64,000 nt of DNA from Streptomyces sp. 1331.2 (GCF_900199205.1 NZ_OBMJ01000001.1:4591001-4655000); one strand, 5' to 3'. Shown: positions 25,272-33,877, numbered from the stretch's first letter. Notes: generated by a model not told the origin, from the letters alone. A program made the numbers and translations.

Positions 25272-25436
25272 ATGGCGTCGAGGACGCGGGATACGGCGCT
25301 GCCTCGTGGCGGACGTGACGCGGGGCGGATCTGCTCGCCAGGCTGCGCGAAGCCAACCATCCGTGGCGCTGACCGAGAACCGGTCCCCTTGGGCCTCGCA
25401 GACCCCCGTCCCGCCTGGCGAAGGCGGGACGGGTAG
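25272..25436 (+). CDS. Possible small Arg-rich protein, 54 residues
   Basis: ATG with GGGAGGAGG 4 nt upstream. MASRTRDTALPRGGRDAGRI..., ending in an Arg-rich WRRRDG; two Cys. Its last codons form one arm set of the 25405-25433 hairpin, so the frame could be accidental. If real it is a second candidate small peptide upstream of the PIMT-like methyltransferase. Low confidence. Confidence 0.3.
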   Translation: MASRTRDTALPRGGRDAGRICSPGCAKPTIRGADREPVPLGLADPRPAWRRRDG

Positions 25437-25465
25437 CACCACCCAACGGGCAACCGCCCATTGGG
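25405..25465 (+). promoter_or_regulatory. Two stacked hairpins in the leader of the peptide gene
   Basis: CCCGTCCCGCCT (25405-25416) pairs perfectly with AGGCGGGACGGG (25422-25433), loop 5 nt. A second stem, CCCAACGGGC (25442-25451) with GCCCATTGGG (25456-25465), has one mismatch. They lie 26-86 nt before the 25491 ATG and could act as terminator, attenuator or mRNA stabiliser. The stretch 25132-25490 otherwise holds the operator repeats and one doubtful small frame. Confidence 0.6.
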
Positions 25466-25490
25466 CCGGACCAGCACGGAGGAAATGAGA

Positions 25491-25640
25491 ATGGGTAAGC
25501 GCGGAGGCGGCTCCGGCGACGGCAAGGGCGGCGGCCAGCAGGACGACAGCAACAAGGGCGCCGGCCACGGCGGCGGCGGGTCCGACGAGGGTGGCAACAC
25601 GTCGGACGGATCGTCCCCGGCGGGCGGCAACGGCAAGTGA
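25491..25640 (+). CDS. 49-residue Gly/Asp-rich peptide, candidate RiPP precursor
   Basis: ATG with GGAGG 8 nt upstream (an ATG 6 bp earlier is too close). 20 of 49 residues are Gly; there are five Asp and three Asn, including Asp-Gly at 10-11 and 39-40, Asp-Ser at 19-20 and Asn-Gly at 47-48. Two related segments recur: GGGSGDGKGG and GGGGSDEGGN. No Cys. Its TGA overlaps the GTG of a PIMT-like methyltransferase. Low-complexity composition and coupling fit a substrate peptide for that enzyme, as in imiditide-type RiPPs, but no family match is claimed. It could also be a short unstructured protein. Confidence 0.6.
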   Translation: MGKRGGGSGDGKGGGQQDDSNKGAGHGGGGSDEGGNTSDGSSPAGGNGK

Positions 25641-26824
25641 CCGGCGAGACGCACAAGGAGGCGGGTCCCCAGGGGCTCGCCTCCGCGCTGGTGGCCAGCG
25701 GCGCACTCTCCTCGGACTGGCTCCCCTCCTTCAAGGCGGTACCCCGTGAACTGTTCGTTCCTGACCGGATCTGGCCGGGCATCGCGGACGGCACCAAGCA
25801 GAAACCCGTGATGTACCGCTCGCAGGACCCGGAGGTGTGGCGACGGGCGGTCTACTCGGACATCCCGCTTACCACGCAGTGGGATGACGGCGACCACAAG
25901 GGGGACGGACTCGGCACGACCCCCACTTCGTCCAACTCCATGCCCACGATGGTGTTCTCCATGCTTCAGGACCTCGATGTGCGCCCGGGCGACCGGGTAC
26001 TTGAGGTTGGCGCCGGCACGGGGTGGAACGCCGGCCTGCTCGCCCACCGCCTGGGCAGCGCCAACGTGGTGACCGTCGAGTACGACCCGGACGTTGCGCA
26101 CGGGGCCCGGGAGAACCTGAACCGGGCCGGACTTTCTCCGACCGTAGTCGAGGGCGACGGACGGCAGGGCTGGCCGGATGGCGCTCCCTACGACCGGATC
26201 ATCGCCACCTGTTCCCTGCTTGAGATCCCTCCGGCTTGGCTGGCCCAGTCGGTCTCCGGCGGGATCATCGTGGCGCCCTTCGGCACCGAGTACGGCGGCG
26301 AGCAGATCGTCCGGCTGACCGTGAACGACGACGGGACCAGCGCGAGCGGCAGGTTCACCCGGAGCTCGGCGTTCATGCGGCTGCGCCAGCAACGCACGGA
26401 CCGGCCGCCCTTCGAGGACTACCTGCGCGGTCAGGAGTGGCCCGCTGACGCCGTGAGAACCACCACCGAGCTGGCCCCTCCGGACACGGGCGGGTGGTTC
26501 GAGCAGTTCGTCATCGGGGCGGCCGTGCCCGAGACGTTCTGGCGAGCGGAGCGCTACGACGACGGCACGTACACGTTGTGGCTCTACAGCCGGGACACCC
26601 GGTCGTGGGCCTCCGCCGACTACGAGCGTGGCCGCACGGAGTACGAGGTCTACCAGTCCGGCCCCCGGAACCTCTGGGACGAGGTGGAGGCCGCCTGGCG
26701 CTGGTGGGACGACCAGGGCCGGCCCGGCTATGACCGGTTCGGCCTGACGGTCGGACCCGAGGGCCACACCGTGTGGCTGGACGGTCCGGAGAGCCCGGTG
26801 CCACTCCGAGGCGAAGCGACGTGA
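25637..26824 (+). CDS. PIMT-like (protein-isoaspartate family) methyltransferase with C-terminal extension
   Basis: 395 residues, GTG overlapping the peptide gene stop (GTGA). The core (about 15-225) has FKAVPRELFVP, YSDIPLTTQW, the Ser/Thr-rich TSSNSMPTMVFSML in the place of the PIMT GQTIS motif, SAM motif I RVLEVGAGTGWNAGLLA (about 120-136), TVEYDP and YDRIIATCSLLEIP. Housekeeping PIMT is about 210-230 residues; here some 170 more follow (WFEQFVIG...WLYSRDTRSWASADYERG...DRFGLTVGPEGHTVWLD), as I recall for RiPP-associated PIMT homologues that make aspartimide. Not an FxLD lantipeptide locus: no LanB/LanC genes nearby. Confidence 0.82.
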   Translation: MTGETHKEAGPQGLASALVASGALSSDWLPSFKAVPRELFVPDRIWPGIADGTKQKPVMYRSQDPEVWRRAVYSDIPLTTQWDDGDHKGDGLGTTPTSSNSMPTMVFSMLQDLDVRPGDRVLEVGAGTGWNAGLLAHRLGSANVVTVEYDPDVAHGARENLNRAGLSPTVVEGDGRQGWPDGAPYDRIIATCSLLEIPPAWLAQSVSGGIIVAPFGTEYGGEQIVRLTVNDDGTSASGRFTRSSAFMRLRQQRTDRPPFEDYLRGQEWPADAVRTTTELAPPDTGGWFEQFVIGAAVPETFWRAERYDDGTYTLWLYSRDTRSWASADYERGRTEYEVYQSGPRNLWDEVEAAWRWWDDQGRPGYDRFGLTVGPEGHTVWLDGPESPVPLRGEAT

Positions 26825-26887
26825 GCAGGGCCCGTCCGATGGTCTACCTGGCCAGGGGCACGCACACGATGAATTGACTATCGCTGC

Positions 26888-27181
26888 CTACGCCTCGAAT
26901 ACGATGCCGGCCTCCCTGGCGAGGCTCAGGGCCAGCTCCATGGATCCTGGGCCTCGCACCGTGGCGCCCTTGAGGTGTGCGGCGCCTCCGACGTCGACCA
27001 GCGTGCAGTTGTCGAAGCTGACACCGGACTGAATGGCGACGTTGGCGAACTGCGCTCCGGTGAGGTCGCACTTCTCGAACCGGATGTCGCGGAGTTCGGC
27101 GTCCCGGTTTGCCTGGCGCAGGAAGTCGGCCGGGCCGACTTCCTGCGCGTTCAGGCGATTGCGCGACGGTGAGCACGCTGC
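26888..27181 (-). pseudogene. 5'-truncated pentapeptide-repeat protein
   Basis: An open reverse frame of 97 codons reads NAQEVGPADFLRQANRDAELRDIRFEKCDLTGAQFANVAI..., with typical A(D/N)LxX-like repeats, and ends TAG at 26888. It has no ATG, GTG or TTG start before an upstream in-frame stop at 27182, so it is a fragment. Its break coincides with the 27168 copy of a repeat from another gene. The rest of 26825-27273 shows nothing more. Confidence 0.6.
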
Positions 27182-27219
27182 TCAACCTCCTCCGCCTGCT
27201 CCGGAACACTGGGACGATG
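27168..27219 (+). repeat. Direct repeat, copy B
   Basis: A stand-alone copy of part of the 23487-23858 gene (33 of 36 bp identical, then a looser tail). It is not part of an intact gene here. Together with copy A it brackets the NUDIX/XRE/peptide-methyltransferase block. Confidence 0.65.
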
Positions 27220-27273
27220 CGGCCAAGGCCGTGGCCGTCCCCCTGGCACCTGAACGTCTGAGGAGCATCCTTG

Positions 27274-28125
27274 ATGAACTCGCTGGCGGATGAGGCGACC
27301 CAGGCTCGCATGGAGGCCGCCCACCACACCGCGGCCCTGCTCCTGGGGCTGATCTGTACCGGCCCCGCGGCCTGGGGTTTCCAGGGCCGGACGATGGGGC
27401 GACGAGCCGGCAACCGGTGGCTGCGGGTCAACTGCACGACCAAGGCCCACGCGCAGCGGAAGCCGGGCGAGGGCATCGTCGGCGCGTCCACCCTGGTTCC
27501 GGACGATGTCCCCCGACCACAGCTGCACGACGTGATCGACTGGCCGGAGGGCGAGTACGTCTACCAGGCCGAGGTCACCGACTACGTGACCCACCCGGTC
27601 ATCTCGCCGGATCGGGCTGACCTCGCCCACGACCCCGGCCTACCGGACGAATGGTGGAGCAGCCTGCGCCGCGCCCTGAGCCGGCTCGGCCAGGCGGAAG
27701 GAGTCCGCACCACCGTCCGGTCCGGGTGGATCGAGCGGGCCTTCCCACAGTTCCTCGGTATTCCCGCACCGGAGAGGGTCGAGCGGGTCACCCGCCATGC
27801 TGATCTGCACTGGGGCAATGTGACGGCCCCGCTCACCCTGCTCGACTGGGAGCGCTGGGGGTTGGTGCCCGTCGGCTACGACCCGGGTCTGCTCCACGCC
27901 AACAGTCTGCTCGTCCCCACGGTGGCGACCCGTCTCCAGTCGGAGTTCGCATCGGTGCTCGACACTCCCGCCGGCCGGATCGGGGAACTGGTCGCCCTGG
28001 CCGAGATGCTGCAAGCCGTTGCCCGAGGGTGGTATCGCGAGCTGGCCCCCTTGCTGGCCGACCGAGCGGCCGAGCTGACCGGCGTTCGACCGCCCACCGG
28101 CGCGGACCCCGTACTCACCGGGTGA
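27274..28125 (+). CDS. Aminoglycoside-phosphotransferase-fold kinase
   Basis: 283 residues from ATG 27274, GAGGAG 8 nt upstream. The catalytic loop RHADLHWGNV (about 171-180) retains His, Asp and Asn, followed by the metal-binding Asp of LLDWERWG. The N-terminal ATP lobe is diverged (no clear glycine loop). Such kinases modify antibiotics, sugars or small metabolites; the substrate is unknown. It lies downstream of the peptide-methyltransferase pair on the same strand but separated by 449 bp with debris, so a shared pathway is doubtful. Confidence 0.75.
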   Translation: MNSLADEATQARMEAAHHTAALLLGLICTGPAAWGFQGRTMGRRAGNRWLRVNCTTKAHAQRKPGEGIVGASTLVPDDVPRPQLHDVIDWPEGEYVYQAEVTDYVTHPVISPDRADLAHDPGLPDEWWSSLRRALSRLGQAEGVRTTVRSGWIERAFPQFLGIPAPERVERVTRHADLHWGNVTAPLTLLDWERWGLVPVGYDPGLLHANSLLVPTVATRLQSEFASVLDTPAGRIGELVALAEMLQAVARGWYRELAPLLADRAAELTGVRPPTGADPVLTG

Positions 28126-28150
28126 TTGCGGGTAGTGCCACCGCGAAGCA

Positions 28151-28188
28151 CGCAAGCCCTCGGCGGGAGAAACTGCCGAGGGCTTGCG
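28151..28188 (+). terminator. Terminator after the phosphotransferase
   Basis: CGCAAGCCCTCGGC (28151-28164) and GCCGAGGGCTTGCG (28175-28188) form a perfect 14-bp stem with a 10-nt loop. Confidence 0.85.
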
Positions 28189-28314
28189 GCTGTCCACCGG
28201 TGCCTGGCGCAGATCCGTCATGGGCAGCGGTAGCGATGCTCAGCGGAGTCGGGAGTCATGGGGGGGCGCGGCAGGGAGTCGGTCGTCACGCCGGGCACGG
28301 CAGGCACAAAACGA

Positions 28315-28355
28315 CCGGGGCCGCCGTGGATCTCAGGAATCCACGGCGGCCCCGG
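28315..28355 (-). terminator. Terminator after the POT transporter
   Basis: CCGGGGCCGCCGTGGA (28315-28330) and TCCACGGCGGCCCCGG (28340-28355) form a perfect 16-bp stem with a 9-nt loop, 25 bp beyond the stop of the minus-strand transporter gene. Confidence 0.85.
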
Positions 28356-28379
28356 AGTCGTGAGCCGGTCGTCAGTGCG

Positions 28380-29903
28380 TCAGTGCACGCCGCCCATGAG
28401 CGACTGGACGCGCTTGCGGTAGCTGTAGACCGCGAAGCCCGCGAGGGCTGCGAGTGCGGCCTGGGCCGCGATGATGCCGGTGCCGTCGAGGTTGACGCCG
28501 GCCAGCGAGAGGAGGCTGGTGGCGCAGTCACCGGCGGTGACGGCGAGGAACCAGACGCCCATCATCTGGGAGGCGTACTTCTGCGGCGCCATCTTGGTGG
28601 TGACCGAGAGGCCGACCGGGGAGAGGCACAGCTCGCCGATGGTCTGGATCATGTAGATCGAGACCAGCCACATCGGGGAGACCTTGGTGCCGTCGCCCGC
28701 CATGTTCATCGGGACGATGAAGACGAAGAACGAGGCGCCGATCAGGAGCAGGCCCATCGAGAACTTCGTGATGGTGTTGGGCTCCTTGTTGCGGCGGGCC
28801 AGCCACAGCCACAGCCAGGCGAAGACCGGCGCGAGCGCCATCACGAACAGCGGGTTCAGCGACTGGTACCAGGTGGACGAGAAGCCGAAGCCGAGCACGG
28901 AGTCGGCGGTGCTCTTGTCCGCGAACAGGGACAGGGTGGACCCGCCCTGGTCGTAGATCATCCAGAACGCGGCGGCCGCGACGAAGAACCAGATGTAGGC
29001 GGTCATCTTGGACTGCTCGCCCGCGTTCAGGTCCTTGTCACGCTTGATGCGGACCAGCACGGCGACCGGGATCAGCAGACCGGCGATGGTCAGCGGGACG
29101 AGCGCCCAGTTCAGGGTATACATGCCCGCCGCGACGACGATCAGGTAGAAGGCGGCGGCGACGACGAGCACCGCGCCGACCTTCACCAGCAGGCTCTTGC
29201 GCTCCGCCGGCAGCAGCGGGTTGGGGACCTTGCTGCTCTTGGGGCTGAGGTGGCGGGTGCCCAGCAGGAACTGGGTCAGGCCGAGGCCCATGCCGACCGC
29301 GGCCAGGGCGAAGCCCAGGTGCCAGTTGTACTCCTTGCCGACCGTTCCGATGATGAACGGGGCGGCGAAGGCGCCGAGGTTGATGCTCATGTAGAAGACG
29401 GTGAAACCACCGTCGCGGCGCGGGTCCTCGGGGCCGTTGTACAGGTGGCCGACCATCGTGGAGATGTTGGCCTTCAGCAGCCCGGAGCCGACCGCGACCA
29501 GGAGCAGGCCGACGAAGAACGCCGCCTGGCCCGGGACGGCCAGCGCGAGGTGGCCCGCCATGATCACGAAACCGGCGACGGTGACGGTCTTGCGGGCGCC
29601 CCAGACCCGGTCGCCGAACCAGCCACCCGGGTAGGCCATGAGGTAGACCATGGACACGTAGACGGAGTAGATGGCCGTGGCCATCGTCGCCTTCATGGCG
29701 AGGCCACCGCCCTGGCTGCCGGCTGCCGCGTCGGCACCGCCGGAGACCAGGTAGTAGATGAGCAGGGCGCGCATGCCGTAGTAGGAGAAGCGCTCCCACA
29801 TCTCGGTCATGAACAGCGTGGCGAGTCCTCGGGGGTGGCCGAGGAAGGTCTTGCCGCTGGGGGAAGCCGACGCGATGTCGGCGGCCCGGGTCGTAGACGC
29901 CAT
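28380..29903 (-). CDS. Proton-coupled oligopeptide transporter (POT/PTR2 family)
   Basis: 507 residues, ATG 29903 with AAGGAA upstream. About 14 hydrophobic helices. POT motifs: EMWERFSYYGMRALL (ExxERFxYY proton-coupling motif, about 34-48), GGWFGDRVWGARK, and FYMSINLGAFAAP (PTR signature, about 164-176). Imports di- and tripeptides with protons across the cytoplasmic membrane. Divergent from a two-component system that might regulate it. No truncation. Confidence 0.93.
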   Translation of the reverse strand: MASTTRAADIASASPSGKTFLGHPRGLATLFMTEMWERFSYYGMRALLIYYLVSGGADAAAGSQGGGLAMKATMATAIYSVYVSMVYLMAYPGGWFGDRVWGARKTVTVAGFVIMAGHLALAVPGQAAFFVGLLLVAVGSGLLKANISTMVGHLYNGPEDPRRDGGFTVFYMSINLGAFAAPFIIGTVGKEYNWHLGFALAAVGMGLGLTQFLLGTRHLSPKSSKVPNPLLPAERKSLLVKVGAVLVVAAAFYLIVVAAGMYTLNWALVPLTIAGLLIPVAVLVRIKRDKDLNAGEQSKMTAYIWFFVAAAAFWMIYDQGGSTLSLFADKSTADSVLGFGFSSTWYQSLNPLFVMALAPVFAWLWLWLARRNKEPNTITKFSMGLLLIGASFFVFIVPMNMAGDGTKVSPMWLVSIYMIQTIGELCLSPVGLSVTTKMAPQKYASQMMGVWFLAVTAGDCATSLLSLAGVNLDGTGIIAAQAALAALAGFAVYSYRKRVQSLMGGVH

Positions 29904-30141
29904 GTGTAGTGGTTCCTTGCCTGAAGACGTCCGCCTAGGGGGGTGGCGGCAGACGTGGACGAAACCACTCTACGTGGCGGTATTTGGCTTTATCGGCTGA
30001 CAAAAGCCGCGAATCAGGTATGGGAATGGTAAAGCTCGCGGCAGATCTTCCCCTGCTATCGATGGTAGATGGCTTGGTCTTCCTTCGGTTTCAAGATCCA
30101 AGCGGGGATTCTTCGCCGAACGGGCGGTCGCCAACGCCCTG

Positions 30142-30168
30142 TTGGGCACGATGAGATGCTTGTATAAC
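30142..30168 (+). promoter_or_regulatory. Putative promoter of the two-component system
   Basis: TTGGGC (30142-30147) and TATAAC (30163-30168) lie 15 bp apart, 65 bp before the response-regulator start. Spacing is short, so only the -10 is persuasive. The 29904-30232 gap holds this, the TGTGA site, and otherwise nothing recognised. Confidence 0.35.
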
Positions 30169-30178
30169 GATCACGCTC

Positions 30179-30194
30179 TGTGAACTACCTCACA
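30179..30194. promoter_or_regulatory. CRP-type palindrome TGTGA-N6-TCACA
   Basis: TGTGAACTACCTCACA at 30179-30194 is exactly the classical CRP consensus; flanking C/G extends the dyad to 18 bp (CTGTGA-N6-TCACAG). It lies between the putative -10 and the response-regulator start at 30233, so a bound protein would probably repress. A streptomycete Crp, or the window's own Crp/Fnr protein, could bind. Confidence 0.6.
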
Positions 30195-30232
30195 GGGCGT
30201 ACGGGCATACCCCGGCGGACTACCATCACCAC

Positions 30233-30907
<675 letters not shown>

Positions 30908-30990
30908 CCCCTCAGCCCCTCACGGGGACCGGACCTTACGGAGATCGGGCCCTCGGCCCACAGCAGCGGAACACCACGGGGAGCGGCAGC

Positions 30991-32238
30991 GTGAAACGCC
31001 GGATGATCAACTCGCTGCTGGGCGTCGTCCTGGTGGTGGTCGTGGTGTTCTGCGTGCCGCTCGCCCTGGTCGAGAAGCGGACCATCGTCAACTCGGCCCA
31101 GGACCGGGTGGACGCGGCCGCCGTCCGGGTGCTCGCCCTGGTCGAGAGCCGGATCGCCGCGGGCGAGTCGGTCACCGAGGGGCGGGCCTTCGAGAGCCAG
31201 GTCACCGAGGGCAGCTACGTCGAGGTGCAGGTCCCCGGCCAGCAGGTGGTCTCGGTCGGCGAGCGCCCGGCCGGCAACCACCTGCTGAAGGCCGTCGAAC
31301 GCGGCAACAGCGGCGAGACCGTCACCGTCGAGCAGTCCCGCGAGGACGTCGACCACGAGATCGCCAACAACCTGCTGCTGCTCGGCGTCGTCGCCCTGCT
31401 GGCCGTCCAGGCCGCCGTGGCGCTCGCCGTCTGGCAGGCCAAACGGCTCGCCCGGCCGCTCACCGACCTCGCCGAGACCGCCGAGCGGCTCGGCTCCGGC
31501 GACCCGCGCCCGCGCGACCGCCGCTACGGGGTGCCCGAACTCGACCGGGTCGCCGAGGTGCTGGACACCAGCGCCGAACGGATCGCCCGGATGCTCACCG
31601 CCGAGCGCAGGCTCGCCGCCGACGCCTCGCACCAGCTGCGCACCCCGCTGACCGCGCTCTCCATGCGGCTGGAGGAGATCACCGCCGTCGCCGAGGACCC
31701 GGAGACCGTCAAGGAGGAGGCGGCCATCGCCCTCCAGCAGGTCGAACGGCTCACCGACGTCGTCCAGCGGCTGCTCACCACCCAGCGCGACCCGCGCAGC
31801 CCCACCGCCGTCGCCTTCGACCTGGACGAGGTGATCAAGCAGCAGGTCGAGGAGTGGGGCCCGACGCTGCGCGAGCAGGGCCGGGTGCTGTCCCTGGAGG
31901 GCCTGCACGGGATCACCGCGGTCGGGACGCCGGGCACGGTCGCCCAGGTGCTGGCCACCCTGATCGAGAACTCCCTGATGCACGGCGCCGGGACGATCAC
32001 CCTGCGGGTCCGGCCGTCCGGCACCTCGGTCGTGGTCGAGGTGCAGGACCAGGGCGCCGGCGTGCCGGCGGACCTCGGCAACCGGGTCTTCGAGCGCGCC
32101 GTCAGCGGCCGCAACTCCACCGGCATCGGGCTCGCCGTCGCCCGCGACCTCGCGGAGGCGGACGGCGGGCGGCTCGAACTGCTCTCGCTGAAGCCGGCGG
32201 TGTTCGCGCTGTTCCTGGGGCGGAGCCACGAGGACTGA
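30991..32238 (+). CDS. Sensor histidine kinase
   Basis: 415 residues, GTG after GGGGAG. Transmembrane helices at about 6-26 and 128-150 flank a small extracellular domain; a HAMP-like linker follows (WQAKRLARPLTDLAETAERLGSGDP). The H-box DASHQLRTPLTALSMRL contains the phosphorylated His (about residue 213); N-box ENSLMHG, G-boxes DQGAGVPADL and STGIGLAVARDLAEADGG. Signals to the response regulator encoded just upstream. Confidence 0.95.
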   Translation: MKRRMINSLLGVVLVVVVVFCVPLALVEKRTIVNSAQDRVDAAAVRVLALVESRIAAGESVTEGRAFESQVTEGSYVEVQVPGQQVVSVGERPAGNHLLKAVERGNSGETVTVEQSREDVDHEIANNLLLLGVVALLAVQAAVALAVWQAKRLARPLTDLAETAERLGSGDPRPRDRRYGVPELDRVAEVLDTSAERIARMLTAERRLAADASHQLRTPLTALSMRLEEITAVAEDPETVKEEAAIALQQVERLTDVVQRLLTTQRDPRSPTAVAFDLDEVIKQQVEEWGPTLREQGRVLSLEGLHGITAVGTPGTVAQVLATLIENSLMHGAGTITLRVRPSGTSVVVEVQDQGAGVPADLGNRVFERAVSGRNSTGIGLAVARDLAEADGGRLELLSLKPAVFALFLGRSHED

Positions 32239-32296
32239 GAGGTCCGGTCTCGGGCGCAGCCACGAAGACTGAGAGCGGTCGGGTGTCAGGCGCCCG

Positions 32297-32989
32297 TCAG
32301 CTCGGCAGCACGCCGAGCTGACGCATCAGGCTCATGACGTCCCACTGCCACCAGCCCTCGCAGATCTTCCCGTCCTCGAAGCGGAAGGTCGTCGTGCCGC
32401 GGCCGACCACGGACTTGCCGGTGTTCGGTACGCCCATGAAGTCGGCCTTCTGGGTGGCGTGCCAGGTCCACCGGGTGGCCACCTCGTCGCCCTCGGCGAT
32501 CTGGCTCTCGACGGAGAAGGTGAAATCGAAGGCGCCTACGTAGCCGCCGCAGCGCTCCCGGAACGCCTGGATGCCGGTCGCGTCGCCCTCGCTGCCGTAG
32601 TCGTGGTCGCGGTAGTCCGCGGTCATGCACTCGTCGATGACGTCGAGGTTCCCGCGGGACAGCTCGTCCAGGACGCGACTGGCGGTGGCCTTGTTGAACT
32701 GGGCGTCGCGGACCACGTCGAGGTCGGTGAAGGTCGGCGGCGCGTCGCAGAGCGCCACCATCTCGCGGAAGATCCGGTCGGTCTCGGGCAGGTCGGAGTT
32801 CTTCATCGCCTCCTCGTAGGAGGGGAACTCCACGATCTCCACCACGTGCTTGGTGTCGGAACGGTCGGTGCCGACCACCGCGTGGGAGGCCGTCCGCTTG
32901 CCCCGGGTCGCCTCGACCCAGGTGTCCATCAGCCTGTTGAGGTCGTCGAGCTTGTCGGTCTTGCAGTCGATGATCTGGACGAACGTCAT
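32297..32989 (-). CDS. SnoaL-like/ABM-domain protein
   Basis: 230 residues; ATG 32989 has CAGGAGG 7 nt upstream and a longer frame is discarded. The first 95 residues look like a dimeric alpha-beta-barrel domain (MTFVQIIDCKTDKLDDLNRLMDTWVEATRG...HVVEIVEFPSYEEAM); the second part is a SnoaL-like NTF2 fold (LSRGNLDVIDECMTADYRDHDYGSEGDATG...FTFSVESQIAEGDEVATRWTWHATQKADFMGVPNTGKSV). Role unknown; such proteins often act on small polyketide-like molecules or are orphan. Confidence 0.75.
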   Translation of the reverse strand: MTFVQIIDCKTDKLDDLNRLMDTWVEATRGKRTASHAVVGTDRSDTKHVVEIVEFPSYEEAMKNSDLPETDRIFREMVALCDAPPTFTDLDVVRDAQFNKATASRVLDELSRGNLDVIDECMTADYRDHDYGSEGDATGIQAFRERCGGYVGAFDFTFSVESQIAEGDEVATRWTWHATQKADFMGVPNTGKSVVGRGTTTFRFEDGKICEGWWQWDVMSLMRQLGVLPS

Positions 32990-33098
32990 GGCGAGCCTCC
33001 TGGACCCCCCTCGGCCATGGTCGTCCGCGCGCCGTGCTCGCCCTCGGTAACCACTGTCCTCCGGTGGCACCGGAGGCGGCAAGCGCAGCGGACAGGCC

Positions 33099-33659
33099 CT
33101 AGTCGGCCTTGGCGTAGCGGACCGGCTCGGTGGCCAGCAGCAGTTCGGCCTGGGCGGTCAGGCCCTGGTCGCCGGCGGTGCCCGTCGCCTGCTGGGTGGG
33201 CAGTTCGACCGGTTCCGGCGCGGCCTTGAACACCCAGGTGCGGTACGAGACGAAGCGGAAGACGGTGGCCACCGCCAGGCCGATCACCTTGGCGCCCAGC
33301 TGCTCGTAGTGCGAGTCCAGGCGCAGCACGTACACCGAGAAGCCGAGCACGCCGGTCTCGATCAGCATGCCGATGCCGCTGTAGACGAGGAAGAGCGTGA
33401 TCTCCCGCTTGCGCGAGGCGGCGTCGCGGTCCCGGTACAGCCAGTAGCGGTAGCCGAGGTAGTTGGTGGCGATCGCGATCACCGTCGCCGCGATGTTCGA
33501 GCGCACCGAGGCCAGGCCCAGGCCGTTGATGCAGACCCAGAAGACGGCGAAGTTGACCACCACGCCGCTCAGGCCGACGATGCCGAACTTCACGACTTCG
33601 CCCTGGAGCCCACGCAGCTTCTGCGCGAGTGAGGGTTTCGAAGCTGTGGTCGTCGCCAT
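33099..33659 (-). CDS. GtrA-family membrane protein
   Basis: 186 residues with GGAGG about 9 nt before ATG 33659. Four helices (about 23-43, 53-73, 89-111, 121-141) and the KFGIVGLSGVVVNFAVFW opening of GtrA proteins, which are thought to move lipid-linked sugars across the membrane. RFVSYRTWVF is conserved. It is divergent from purK, a neighbourhood I recognise from streptomycetes. The basic/hydrophilic C-terminal tail is longer than usual. Confidence 0.85.
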   Translation of the reverse strand: MATTTASKPSLAQKLRGLQGEVVKFGIVGLSGVVVNFAVFWVCINGLGLASVRSNIAATVIAIATNYLGYRYWLYRDRDAASRKREITLFLVYSGIGMLIETGVLGFSVYVLRLDSHYEQLGAKVIGLAVATVFRFVSYRTWVFKAAPEPVELPTQQATGTAGDQGLTAQAELLLATEPVRYAKAD

Positions 33660-33837
33660 ACCGGACTGCCTCCATGTGCGTGCGGGACGAAAGGGCTGAA
33701 CGCGGCGGCGCGGCCGCCCCTTGAGCCCTGCGTGCACGCACATGATCAGACCGCGTAGACCAGGACCTAGCCGTCCAGGCTACCCGCTTCCACCGAACGG
33801 CTGAGCCGCTTGACTCCTGGGTTGATGGCCGTGCGAG

Positions 33838-33877
33838 GTCCACGGGGGGTCCACGCGACGTCCACGCGAGGTCTACG
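33838..33877 (+). repeat. 11-bp-phased GTCCACG iterons upstream of purK
   Basis: GTCCACG begins at 33838, 33849 and 33860 and GTCTACG at 33871: four copies exactly 11 bp apart, so all face one side of the helix. The array ends 55 bp before the putative purK -10. A regulator-binding array is plausible; nothing else stands out in 33660-33943. Confidence 0.65.

Noticed and set aside
25637..26824. FxLD-type lantipeptide locus
   Set aside because: The methyltransferase resembles that group, but the peptide lacks an FxLD-like leader and Cys, and no dehydratase or cyclase is near.
25637..26824. Housekeeping protein-isoaspartate repair enzyme
   Set aside because: It is far longer than repair PIMT, has a changed active-site loop and is translationally tied to a small peptide gene; not fully excluded.
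33838..33877. Replication-origin iterons
   Set aside because: No dnaA-type box cluster or replication gene nearby; a regulatory array upstream of purK is more likely.
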